DNA of 64,000 nt from Mesorhizobium sp. B2-3-12 (GTDB lineage: Bacteria; Pseudomonadota; Alphaproteobacteria; Rhizobiales; Rhizobiaceae): assembly GCF_006442205.1 (NCBI RefSeq), contig NZ_VFVR01000002.1:496001-560000 (forward strand), written 5' to 3'. Position 1 is the stretch's first letter. The number at the start of each line of letters is the position of its first letter. Under the pieces are notes generated by a model that did no database searches, was not told the origin of the DNA, and saw nothing but the letters and a program-made list of their open reading frames with translations. Below, piece by piece: positions 19,895 through 27,976 of this stretch. The translations under genes were made by a program, and so were the position numbers.

Positions 19895-20745
19895 GCAGCC
19901 ACCTTGTCGTCCGTCGGCATCGATGCCGCCGCAAGCACCGCGCGCGCAACGATCTCGCGCACGGCGTCGAGCCTGTATTCGGCGCTGCCGCGCACATCGG
20001 CGATCGGCGACAGTTCCGTCATCGGCGCGGACCGGACAGCCTCGGCAAGCCCAGTGCCCACTGGCAGCCCGCGCAATGCCGCCTCGACCCCAGCAAGCCG
20101 TCTGGCTACGGCCGAGCAGGAGCCGACGGCGACCGCCGCATCCGCGACAACGCCGTTCTCGACCACCAGACGCGCCGCCACCATGGCGATGGAGATGACG
20201 AGATAACGCCGGGCGCCGAGCTTGACGAAAGCCGATGTGCCGGCGGGTTTCGGCACGCGGATGGCCGTCAGCATCTCGCCGGGCTGCAAGGCCGTACGGC
20301 GGTTGCCGAGGATGAAATCCGACAAGGGCAGATGGCGTGTCGCCGCCGCCGAGCGCAGTTCGACCTCGGCGTCGAGCACGAGCAGCCCCGGCACGCCGTC
20401 GGCGGCCGGCGAGGCATTGCAGAGATTTCCGGCGACGGAAGCAACGTTCTGGATCTGCGGCGAGCCGACCTCGCCTGCGGCCTGTTTCAGCGCGTCAAAG
20501 GCTGGCGGCAAGGGATGGCGGATGACATCGGTCCAGGTCGTGCGCGCGCCGATCACCCAATGGGTATCGGTCTCGGCGATGCCGCGCAACGCGGCGAGGC
20601 CGTTGATGTCGAGGACATTGACGCGAAACGGCCTGCTGCCCTGCGCCGGATAGAAATCCGTGCCGCCGGCAAGGATGCGCCAGGCGCCCTCGCCAAGCAG
20701 CGCGAGCGCCTCGTCGACCGTGGTGGGTTTCGCGTAACGGGTCAC
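19891..20745 (-). CDS. Molybdenum hydroxylase FAD-binding subunit
   Basis: 284 residues of the CoxM/XdhB FAD-binding type: the first FAD motif ILAGGTDFYP (about residue 26) and the second GSPQIQNVASVAGNLCNASP (about 93) are clear, followed by the C-terminal CO-dehydrogenase-flavoprotein domain. The preferred start is GTG at 20745, with GGGAAGG ahead of it; the longer frame adds 16 non-conserved residues. It is the first gene of the operon and overlaps the large-subunit gene by four bases, consistent with a two-polypeptide hydroxylase (FAD plus fused Fe-S/Mo). Reoxidation partners are not encoded nearby. Confidence 0.9.
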   Translation of the reverse strand: MTRYAKPTTVDEALALLGEGAWRILAGGTDFYPAQGSRPFRVNVLDINGLAALRGIAETDTHWVIGARTTWTDVIRHPLPPAFDALKQAAGEVGSPQIQNVASVAGNLCNASPAADGVPGLLVLDAEVELRSAAATRHLPLSDFILGNRRTALQPGEMLTAIRVPKPAGTSAFVKLGARRYLVISIAMVAARLVVENGVVADAAVAVGSCSAVARRLAGVEAALRGLPVGTGLAEAVRSAPMTELSPIADVRGSAEYRLDAVREIVARAVLAAASMPTDDKVAA

Positions 20746-20836
20746 GCTTTGCCTTCCCAACAAGATGGGCCTTCCCCGAAAGTGCCCGCCCAAGGCGCTT
20801 ACCTCGGGACAATTCCCGGTTTTTGACCCGGAAATT

Positions 20837-20852
20837 CATTCGTATGCAAATG
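20837..20852. promoter_or_regulatory. Candidate MarR operator in the divergent nic/pncA region
   Basis: The imperfect palindrome CATTCGTATGCAAATG (six of eight paired positions match) lies in the most AT-rich part of the 295-nt gap, 92 nt upstream of the hydroxylase operon and 188 nt upstream of pncA. Size and A/T-rich arms suit a MarR dimer. No promoter boxes could be placed with confidence. Confidence 0.35.
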
Positions 20853-21040
20853 ATATCAAGACGGCGGAAATTGTCAAAGCCAGAGTTTTGCTCACCGTCC
20901 TTGCCGGAACGCGGGCAACGCGATTGTTATGTCTTCGGAGGTTGACGCGGCCGGCCATCTGGTCAAGTTTCTGCGTCCGGTCGCGTCAGCGGCATCTTTC
21001 TACTGGAGCCTGATCCCAACACAGAGAAGAAGGAGGCCCC

Positions 21041-21655
21041 ATGGCCGACGAAGCGCTTGTCGTCATCGACCTGCAGAATGATTTTTGCCCGGGCGGCGCG
21101 CTGGCCGTTACCGGCGGCGACGAGATCGTGCCGCTGGTCAATGACATGATCCGGCGAACCGACCATGTCGTGCTGACACAGGACTGGCACCCCGCCGGCC
21201 ATTCCAGCTTCGCCTCCAGCCATCCGGGTGCACAGCCCTTCACGATGATCGAGATGCCCTACGGCCAGCAGACGCTGTGGCCGGACCATTGCATCCAGGG
21301 CAGCCTCGGCTCGGATTTTCACTCCGGCCTTGCCTGGACCAAGGCCGAACTTGTCATCCGCAAGGGATTTCGCCCTGATATCGACAGCTATTCGGCTTTC
21401 TTCGAAAACGACCGGAAAACGCCGACCGGGCTCGCCGGCTATCTCAAGGAGCGCGACATCGATACGCTGACGCTGGTCGGGCTGGCCACCGATTTCTGCG
21501 TCGCCTTCTCGGCGCTGGACGCCGTCAGGCAAGGGTTCAAGACCACCGTGCGGCTCGATGCCTGCCGTGCCATCGATCTCAATGGCTCGCTGGAGACGAT
21601 GCTGCAACGGATGCGCGACGCCGGCGTGACGCTTGAAGATCCTGTGTCGGACTGA
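21041..21655 (+). CDS. pncA: Nicotinamidase
   Basis: 204 residues of the isochorismatase-like hydrolase fold with the full nicotinamidase set: catalytic Asp10, Lys108 and Cys153 (ATDFCVAFSA) and metal ligands Asp48, His50 (QDWHPAGH) and His83 (WPDHC). It hydrolyses nicotinamide to nicotinate and ammonia in the cytoplasm. GAAGGAGG lies just before the ATG. It is divergent from the molybdenum-hydroxylase operon, so nicotinate could go either to catabolism there or to NAD through PncB (30 kb). The following transporter-like gene starts eight bases after its stop. Confidence 0.95.
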   Translation: MADEALVVIDLQNDFCPGGALAVTGGDEIVPLVNDMIRRTDHVVLTQDWHPAGHSSFASSHPGAQPFTMIEMPYGQQTLWPDHCIQGSLGSDFHSGLAWTKAELVIRKGFRPDIDSYSAFFENDRKTPTGLAGYLKERDIDTLTLVGLATDFCVAFSALDAVRQGFKTTVRLDACRAIDLNGSLETMLQRMRDAGVTLEDPVSD

Positions 21656-21662
21656 ACAGGCC

Positions 21663-23114
21663 GTGAGGGTTTCGATAAAGGTTTCACTCGTTGCGACGGG
21701 GGTGATGGCAGGTGCGGTAGTCGCCAGCACCATGCTGCTTCCTGCACAGGCTTTCGCGGCAGAAGACCACGGCCTGCCCGGCGACACCATGTCGCTCTGG
21801 TGGGCGCTGCCCTTTGCCGGGCTGCTTTTGTCGATCGCCACCGGTCCACTGCTGTTCCACCATGTCTGGGAACACCATTACGGCAAGATCGCAGCCTTGT
21901 GGGCGGCGCTGGTGATCGTGCCGCTCGCGGTCGCCTTCGGTGCTCCGGCCGCAACCGAGGCGGTGCTGCACGCGCTGCTCACCGAATACATGTCGTTCAT
22001 CGTGCTGCTGTTCGCGCTCTATACGATTTCAGGCGGCATCCTGCTTGCCGGCAACATCCACGGCACACCGCTGGTCAATGCCGGACTGCTGATCGTCGGA
22101 GCGCTGCTTGCCTCGGTCATCGGCACGACCGGCGCCTCGATGATCCTGATCCGGCCGATCCTGCGCGCCAACGATGCAAGGCCTTTCAACGCCCATGTCG
22201 TCATCTTCTTCATCTTCCTGGTGTCCAACATTGGCGGCTCGCTGACGCCGCTCGGCGACCCGCCGCTGTTCGTCGGCTTCCTGCGTGGCGTCGACTTCTT
22301 CTGGACGACGACGAATCTCTGGCGCGAGACGCTGTTCGTCGGCGTCGTCGTGCTGGCGGTGTTCCTGGCGATCGACATCATCCTGCACCGGCGCGAGGCT
22401 GGCACACCGAAGATCAAGGATCCGACACCCGATACGAAGGTGCGGCTGCGCGGCCTGGCCAACCTCCCGCTGCTGGCGGGTGTGATCGGCGCCATCCTGC
22501 TGTCGGCGGCCTGGAAGCCGGGCGTGAGCTTTTCCGTGTTCGGCGTCGGTCTCGAACTGCAGAACCTGGTACGCGACGCCGTCATCCTCGCGCTGGCCCT
22601 GCTGTCGCTTCCCCTTTCCTACAAGAGCCACCGCGAGGCGAACGGCTTCAACTGGGGCCCGATCGCTGAAGTGGCCAAATTGTTTGCCGGCATCTTCATC
22701 TGCATCGTGCCGGTCGTCGCCATTTTGAGAGCCGGCCATGACGGCGCGCTGGCGCCTCTGGTCGCGCTGGTGACCTCGGCGCAAGGCACGCCCAATGACC
22801 TCGCCTATTTCTGGCTGACCGGGGCGCTGTCGTCCTTCCTCGACAACGCGCCGACCTATCTGGTGTTCTTCGAGCTGGCCGGCGGCGACCCTCAGCACCT
22901 GATGACCGAGTTGGCCTCGACGCTCGCCGCGATCTCGGCGGGTGCCGTGTTCATGGGCGCCAACACCTATATCGGCAACGCGCCTAACTTCATGGTCTAT
23001 GCCATTGCCAGGCATCGCGGGGTGAAGATGCCGGGCTTCTTCGGCTATATGCTGTGGTCCGGGCTGGTGCTGATCCCGACCTTTTTGATCGCGGGTTTTC
23101 TGTTCTTTGGTTGA
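21663..23114 (+). CDS. Sodium:proton antiporter-like ion transporter (NhaD/CitMHS type)
   Basis: 483 residues. An N-terminal signal-like segment ending near AFA-AEDH precedes about twelve membrane helices. Ion-transporter superfamily motifs are visible: GTTGASMILIRP (about 166), SNIGGSLTPLGDPPLF (about 192) and the C-terminal GANTYIGNAPN (about 434). The close relatives I know are annotated as sodium:proton antiporters. GTG at 21663 is the best start, since the longer TTG frame runs into pncA. Tight coupling to pncA raises the possibility that it moves a pyridine carboxylate instead, which is unproven. Its TGA abuts the livF-type stop on the other strand (TGATCA at 23112-23117). Confidence 0.8.
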   Translation: MRVSIKVSLVATGVMAGAVVASTMLLPAQAFAAEDHGLPGDTMSLWWALPFAGLLLSIATGPLLFHHVWEHHYGKIAALWAALVIVPLAVAFGAPAATEAVLHALLTEYMSFIVLLFALYTISGGILLAGNIHGTPLVNAGLLIVGALLASVIGTTGASMILIRPILRANDARPFNAHVVIFFIFLVSNIGGSLTPLGDPPLFVGFLRGVDFFWTTTNLWRETLFVGVVVLAVFLAIDIILHRREAGTPKIKDPTPDTKVRLRGLANLPLLAGVIGAILLSAAWKPGVSFSVFGVGLELQNLVRDAVILALALLSLPLSYKSHREANGFNWGPIAEVAKLFAGIFICIVPVVAILRAGHDGALAPLVALVTSAQGTPNDLAYFWLTGALSSFLDNAPTYLVFFELAGGDPQHLMTELASTLAAISAGAVFMGANTYIGNAPNFMVYAIARHRGVKMPGFFGYMLWSGLVLIPTFLIAGFLFFG

Positions 23115-23852
23115 TCAACCGACCCCAACATAGCGCCTGACCGCCGACGGGTCGGCGCGCAGTTCCTCGACTTCGACCGTTTCGCGGTTGCGGCCGTTTT
23201 CGATGAAACAAACGCGGTCGGCGACCGACAGAACGGCATCGACCCGCTGCTCGACCAGGATGGTAGACACGCCCATCTCGCGCAGCTTCGACACCGTCTC
23301 GCGGATTTTCCCGATCATCGATGGCATCAACCCTTCGGTCGGCTCGTCGAGCAAGAGCACCTGCGGCTCGAGACAAAGCGCACGCGCCATGGCCAGCATC
23401 TGCTGCTCGCCGCCCGACAGCGTGCCGGAGCGCTGCCGCAGCCGCTGACGCAGCAGCGGGAAGAGGTCGAGCACCTGCTCCTTCGTCGCCTTGCCCTTGC
23501 CGCGCGCCATCAGCCCGATCTCGATGTTCTCGGCCACCGTCATCTCGGCGAACAGCCGCCTTCCCTGCGGCACATAGGCGACGCCGGCCTTCGGCACTTC
23601 ATGCGCCGGCAGGCCGGTCAATTCCTTGCCGGCAAGGCTGATCGAACCGGCACTCGCCGGAACCAGGCCCATGATCGCCTTCAGCGTCGTCGTCTTGCCG
23701 GCGCCGTTGCGGCCGAACAGGCACAGCACCTCGCCCTTGTTCAGCGCGAGGTCGAGCCCGTAGAGCACCTGGACCTCGCCATAGAAGCAATTCAGCCCCG
23801 AGATCGCCAGTGCTTCCGCCTTGCTGGTCTCCGCCTTGTTCGTTTCGATCAT
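23115..23852 (-). CDS. Liv-type ABC transporter ATPase (LivF-like)
   Basis: 245 residues. Walker A GRNGAGKTT (about residue 48), signature LSGGEQQML (about 145) and Walker B VLLLDEPTEGL (about 166) are intact. The sequence belongs to the LivF group of the branched-chain amino-acid (HAAT) family, but such systems also carry amides, urea and aromatic acids. Its start overlaps the LivG-like gene by four bases. It is the last gene of the five-gene importer operon and its stop codon directly touches that of the convergent antiporter gene. Confidence 0.92.
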   Translation of the reverse strand: MIETNKAETSKAEALAISGLNCFYGEVQVLYGLDLALNKGEVLCLFGRNGAGKTTTLKAIMGLVPASAGSISLAGKELTGLPAHEVPKAGVAYVPQGRRLFAEMTVAENIEIGLMARGKGKATKEQVLDLFPLLRQRLRQRSGTLSGGEQQMLAMARALCLEPQVLLLDEPTEGLMPSMIGKIRETVSKLREMGVSTILVEQRVDAVLSVADRVCFIENGRNRETVEVEELRADPSAVRRYVGVG

Positions 23853-24574
23853 GGGGCGGTCCCCAGATAGGCTTCCTGCACCGCCTTGTTTTCGCGGATC
23901 GCCTCGGGCGTGCCTTCAGCCAGGATCCTGCCGGCGTTGAAGACCGTGATGCGGTCGGCAAGCTGCATGACGACCGGCATGTTGTGCTCGATCAGAAGGA
24001 CGGTGGCACTCTTGGCGATATCGCGCACGAGTTCGATGAAATTATCGATCTCGCCATCGGCCAGGCCTTGCGTCGGCTCGTCGAGGATCAGCAGGCGCGG
24101 CTTCAACGCCAGGCCCATCGCCACTTCCAGCAACCGCTGATGGCCGTAGGACAATTGCCCGGCCGGCATATGAGCGCGGTCGGCCAGCCCTGTACGTTCG
24201 AGCGCCGACATGACGCCCGTGCGCAAAGCATCCTTCGAGCGGATGTCGCTCAGTGTGAGCTGCACCGGCAGCGCGACATTGTCATATACGCTGAGGTTGG
24301 CGAAGACACTGGTGATCTGGAAGGTGTAGGCGATGCCCCGTCGGACCCTGACGTAGGTCGGCAGACCGGTGATGTCGGCGCCGTCGAAGACGATCGTTCC
24401 CGCAGATGGCTGGATACGGCCGCTAATCAGGCTGACGAAGGTTGTCTTGCCGGCGCCATTGGGGCCAATGACGGCGCGAATTTCGCCGGGCATCAAGGCG
24501 AAGTCGACATTGTCGACGGCGCGCAGACCGCCGAAGCTGCGCGACAGGCCCTTGGTGGTCAAAAGCGGTGTCAT
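23849..24574 (-). CDS. Liv-type ABC transporter ATPase (LivG-like)
   Basis: 241 residues with Walker A GPNGAGKTT (about residue 37), the signature region LSYGHQRLLEVAM, where the usual SGG is changed to SYGHQ as in many LivG proteins, and Walker B LLILDEPTQGL. The ATG at 24574 overlaps the LivM stop (ATGA). The longer frame upstream is a shadow of livM. With LivF it forms the heterodimeric ATPase of the importer. Confidence 0.92.
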   Translation of the reverse strand: MTPLLTTKGLSRSFGGLRAVDNVDFALMPGEIRAVIGPNGAGKTTFVSLISGRIQPSAGTIVFDGADITGLPTYVRVRRGIAYTFQITSVFANLSVYDNVALPVQLTLSDIRSKDALRTGVMSALERTGLADRAHMPAGQLSYGHQRLLEVAMGLALKPRLLILDEPTQGLADGEIDNFIELVRDIAKSATVLLIEHNMPVVMQLADRITVFNAGRILAEGTPEAIRENKAVQEAYLGTAP

Positions 24575-25533
24575 GGCAGCCATCCGAGCCAGCGCTGGCG
24601 GATGGTGCCGAGAATCCCTTTGGGAAAAAACAGCACCAGCAGGATCAGCGCGATGCCGACGATCAGCAGATAGGCCGATGTGTAGCCGCTGGTGAGGTCG
24701 ATGACATAGTACATGAACAGCGTGCCGATCAGCGGTCCGAGCGTCGTGGCGGCACCGCCGAGCAGGACCCACAGTAGCGGCAGGATCGAATACTGCACCG
24801 AAGCGAAGCTCGACCCGACATAGCCGAACAGCAGCGCATAGGCGGCCCCCGAGGCCGCGCAGATCGTGCCGGAGACGACCACGGCGGCCAGCTTGTTCGA
24901 GAAGGTGTCGTAGCCCAGCATCCTCGTGCGTTCTTCGTTTTCACGGATGGCGACCAGCACGCGGCCATAGCTGGAGCGGACGACGGCAAGCGTGATCAGC
25001 AGCACGAGCGAGAACAACCCGAGTGCCGTCATGTAGCGCATGGTCGGATTGGTGAGATCGAGCGACGTCGCGCCGAAGGTAAGGACACGCGCCGGCTGCG
25101 GCACGACCTGGCCTTGATCGCCGCCGGTCCACGCCGCGAAATAGAGGATGGCGAGGTAGAAGACCTGGGCGAACATCATGGTGACGATCATGAAGGCGAC
25201 ACCCGTGGTGCGCAGTGCCAGCAGGCCGATGATCAGGGCGAGAGCGGCGCCGCAGGCGAGACCAGCGGCGAATGCCGCCGGCACGCTCCAGCCCAACTGG
25301 ATGATGGCAAGCCCGGCGCCATAGAGCCCGGCGCCGAAGAACATGGCGTGGCCGAGGCTGAGCAGGCCGACATAGCCGAACAGCATGTTGTAGCCCATGG
25401 CAAAGACCGCCAGCACCATGATGCGGGCAAGCAGGCCGTGATAGTAGTCGGGCAAGAGGAAGCTCAGCACGAAGAGCAGGACGATGACGCCGAGATGGAG
25501 CGCGTAGGCCTTTGCCGGCGAAGCTTCGCTCAT
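24571..25533 (-). CDS. Liv-type ABC transporter permease (LivM-like)
   Basis: 320 residues, about nine membrane helices. The family region GYVGLLSLGHAMFFGAG sits at about 53-69, and the cytoplasmic coupling region VRSSYGRVLVAIRENEERT at about 185-203. It overlaps LivH upstream and LivG downstream by four bases each. The ligand cannot be read from permease sequence. Confidence 0.92.
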   Translation of the reverse strand: MSEASPAKAYALHLGVIVLLFVLSFLLPDYYHGLLARIMVLAVFAMGYNMLFGYVGLLSLGHAMFFGAGLYGAGLAIIQLGWSVPAAFAAGLACGAALALIIGLLALRTTGVAFMIVTMMFAQVFYLAILYFAAWTGGDQGQVVPQPARVLTFGATSLDLTNPTMRYMTALGLFSLVLLITLAVVRSSYGRVLVAIRENEERTRMLGYDTFSNKLAAVVVSGTICAASGAAYALLFGYVGSSFASVQYSILPLLWVLLGGAATTLGPLIGTLFMYYVIDLTSGYTSAYLLIVGIALILLVLFFPKGILGTIRQRWLGWLP

Positions 25534-26411
25534 CGCGCTGCCGTCCCGAACAGGCCCTGCGGGCGGAACACCAGCACCATGGCGACCAGCAGCGTGGCGA
25601 TGATCTTGGCCAAGGTCGGCGAGAAGAACATCGAGATGATGCCGTCGGACAGGCCGATCAGCACGGCGGCGACGACGGTGCCGCGCAGCGAGCCCAGCCC
25701 GCCGATGATGACGACGATGAAGGACAGGAGCAGCGGATCCTGTCCCATCAGATAATGCGCCTGGCTGATCGGCACGATCAGCACCGCGGCGATGGCCGCC
25801 AGCATGGCGCCGAGCGCGAAGACGCCGCCATAGACGCGGCCGACCGGGATGCCGAAGGCCTGCGCCGTCTCGCTGTCATACTGCGTGGCGCGCATGATCA
25901 GGCCGATTTTCGTGCGCGTCAGCACCAGCCATGTCGCGATCAGCAGCAGTGCTGAGGCGGCGATGATCGACAGCTTGTAGCCGGAATAGCCGAACCACGG
26001 CAGAAGGATGCGGTAGCTGAAGGGCGGCTCCACCGGGCGCGCTTCGGGACCATAGAACGTCAGCGCCAGCTGCTGGATAATGTAGAGCATGCCGATGGTG
26101 GCGACGATGGTGGCTTCCGGATTGTAATTGAGCCGGCGCAGCACCAGCCGCTCGGCGACCAGCGCGATGGCGCCGACGATCAGCGGCGCGATCACCAGCG
26201 CCGCCAGGAAGCCGAGCGCCGGGTGGCCCGAGATCGCCGTGGTGATCGCCCAGGCAAGCACGGCACCGAGCATGAAGAATTCGCCATGGGCGACGTTGAC
26301 GACACGCATGACGCCGAACACCAGCGACAAGCCCAGCGCCGTCAGCGCCAACACGGCAGACGTGACGAGGCCTTCGAGGGTTGCCAGGAGGAGATGGGGT
26401 CCGAAGTGCAT
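25530..26411 (-). CDS. Liv-type ABC transporter permease (LivH-like)
   Basis: 293 residues, eight or nine membrane helices. The N-terminal GLSLVFGVMRVVNVAHGEF segment (about 27-45) is diagnostic of LivH. The coupling loop near TKIGLIMRATQYDSETAQAFG is present. It follows the binding-protein gene after a 106-nt gap holding a strong hairpin, so its expression is probably lower than that of the binding protein. Confidence 0.92.
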   Translation of the reverse strand: MHFGPHLLLATLEGLVTSAVLALTALGLSLVFGVMRVVNVAHGEFFMLGAVLAWAITTAISGHPALGFLAALVIAPLIVGAIALVAERLVLRRLNYNPEATIVATIGMLYIIQQLALTFYGPEARPVEPPFSYRILLPWFGYSGYKLSIIAASALLLIATWLVLTRTKIGLIMRATQYDSETAQAFGIPVGRVYGGVFALGAMLAAIAAVLIVPISQAHYLMGQDPLLLSFIVVIIGGLGSLRGTVVAAVLIGLSDGIISMFFSPTLAKIIATLLVAMVLVFRPQGLFGTAAR

Positions 26412-26443
26412 TGATTACACGCTTGAGAGGGCGGCACGAGGCT

Positions 26444-26483
26444 CCTCCCTCTGCCCTGCCGATTCCGGCAAGACAGAGGGGGG
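26444..26483 (-). terminator. Intra-operon hairpin after the Liv-type binding-protein gene
   Basis: A ten-base outer stem (26444-26453 with 26474-26483) encloses a second stem TGCCG/CGGCA (57-61 with 66-70 of the same block). No long T tract follows, so an mRNA 3'-end stabiliser or partial terminator is more likely than a full terminator. Confidence 0.55.
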
Positions 26484-26517
26484 TGCCTTGGCGCTCACGC
26501 TCGGAGAATGGCCAAGC

Positions 26518-27822
26518 TCACAGTGCCTGCGTCGTGTAATCGCCTTCGGCCTCGTAGAGCCCGTCCTCGATCTTGGTCTTGTGGACGACCTTGAGCTTGC
26601 CGCCTTCGACCTTGGAGATGTTCTGGATGCCGAAGCACTGGTGGATCTTGCCGTTGAAGGTTTTTGCACCTTGCGGATGCTCCGGCCCTTCGGCGAATTC
26701 CTTCAGCGCCTCGGTCGCCTCGACCAGCTTGGCGCGGTCTTCCGGTCCCTTGTAGCCGGCATCCTCCATCGCCTTCTTGACGACGTAGAGCGTTTCCCAG
26801 CAGCCGAACATATGCGCGGCGGTGGAGACGTCCTTGGGATCGCCGACGGCGGCGCCATTGTCGTCGATGCCGACCGCGGCGCGATAGGCTTTCTGCGCTT
26901 CGGTGTCATCGGCCTGGGCGTAGCGCGGCGAGCCTTCCCAGAAATGGCTGCCGTCGAGGAATTCCAGCCCAGGGCTGTTGATGTCGACGGCTTCCAGCGA
27001 ATCGATGAAGCCGAACAGCTGCGGCCGGTTCGAGCCGTAGAACTCGCCGAGTTCCTTGACGAAGGTGAGCACCGCCGGGCCAACCATAACGTGATAGATG
27101 ACCTCGGTCTCGGCCGGGATCTGCGGGAAATATTTGGTGAAGGAGGATTCCGTAGGTGGAATGGCGATCTGCGCGATCACCTCGGCGCCTTGCGCCTTCA
27201 GCGCCGGCGGCAGGTAGTCGCGATGGTCGTAGCCGAAGGCGAAATCGGGGAAGATCTGCGTCACCTTCTTGCCGGCATTGGCCGCGATCCACGGCGCCAT
27301 CGACTGGATCTGGCTCTTCACGTCGGTGATGCCGGGCTGGAAGACGTAACGGTTGAGTTTGGTCGAGGCGACGTGGTGGCCTTCGCTGACGACGAAATAG
27401 GGCATCTTGGCTTCGCCGGCGGCAGGCGCCGAGCCGATGACGACATGCGAGAACAGTGTGCCGAAGACGATGTCGGTCTTATGCTGGGTGGCGAACTTGC
27501 CGACCACCTCGGCGCCACGGCCGGGGTCGGTGCCGTCATCCTCGATGATGACCTCGACCTGGCGGCCGTTGATGCCGCCGGCGGCGTTGATGGCCTTGAT
27601 CGCGGCAGCGGTCGTCTTCTCGTACCAGCGGCCATAGGCGGCGCCGATGCCGGTGCGGTGCGACTGGAAACCGATCTTGATCGGCGCCGAGCTTTGGGCC
27701 TGGGCGTAGCGGACGAAGCCGGGCGCCACGGCAAGGCCGGCACCTGCCGCGAGTCCCTTCAGTGCGGTGCGACGAGTGAAGCCTGACTTGGAGAGGTCGA
27801 AAAATCCGTTCTTGTCAGTCAC
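26518..27822 (-). CDS. Liv-type ABC transporter substrate-binding protein
   Basis: 434 residues. The N-terminus carries a twin-arginine-like signal (FTRRTALKGLAAGAG, residues about 15-29) with cleavage near AQA. The mature part is a type I periplasmic binding fold (PIKIGFQSHRTG; EVIIEDDGTDP; IGSAPAAGEAKMPYFVV). GTG at 27822 has AGGGGA six bases upstream and gives the expected signal; the longer frame is not credible. The ligand is unknown. The operon lies between pncA and pncB, so an aromatic or pyridine carboxylate ligand would be worth testing, but the sequence does not show it. Confidence 0.9.
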   Translation of the reverse strand: MTDKNGFFDLSKSGFTRRTALKGLAAGAGLAVAPGFVRYAQAQSSAPIKIGFQSHRTGIGAAYGRWYEKTTAAAIKAINAAGGINGRQVEVIIEDDGTDPGRGAEVVGKFATQHKTDIVFGTLFSHVVIGSAPAAGEAKMPYFVVSEGHHVASTKLNRYVFQPGITDVKSQIQSMAPWIAANAGKKVTQIFPDFAFGYDHRDYLPPALKAQGAEVIAQIAIPPTESSFTKYFPQIPAETEVIYHVMVGPAVLTFVKELGEFYGSNRPQLFGFIDSLEAVDINSPGLEFLDGSHFWEGSPRYAQADDTEAQKAYRAAVGIDDNGAAVGDPKDVSTAAHMFGCWETLYVVKKAMEDAGYKGPEDRAKLVEATEALKEFAEGPEHPQGAKTFNGKIHQCFGIQNISKVEGGKLKVVHKTKIEDGLYEAEGDYTTQAL

Positions 27823-27976
27823 GTTCGTTCCCCTGTTTTTGCGTTTTGACCAACGATAAGGCGGCTCGAACATCCTCGGCAAGAGGATGCAAAATTGCAT
27901 GTGTACAAACTAAATCACCAAAGACCTGGCCTGGCAAGCGAGCTTTCCTCGGGGCATGCCCACGGGATCGCTTGTG

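Noticed and set aside
17141..20745. Annotation as xanthine dehydrogenase
   Set aside because: The fold fits, but the operon partners point to a nicotinate-type substrate and no XdhC or purine gene is nearby; still not excluded.
26128..27786. A long forward frame opposite the Liv-type binding protein
   Set aside because: It is the antisense of a clear binding-protein gene; it has no conserved domain and reflects GC-rich codon bias.
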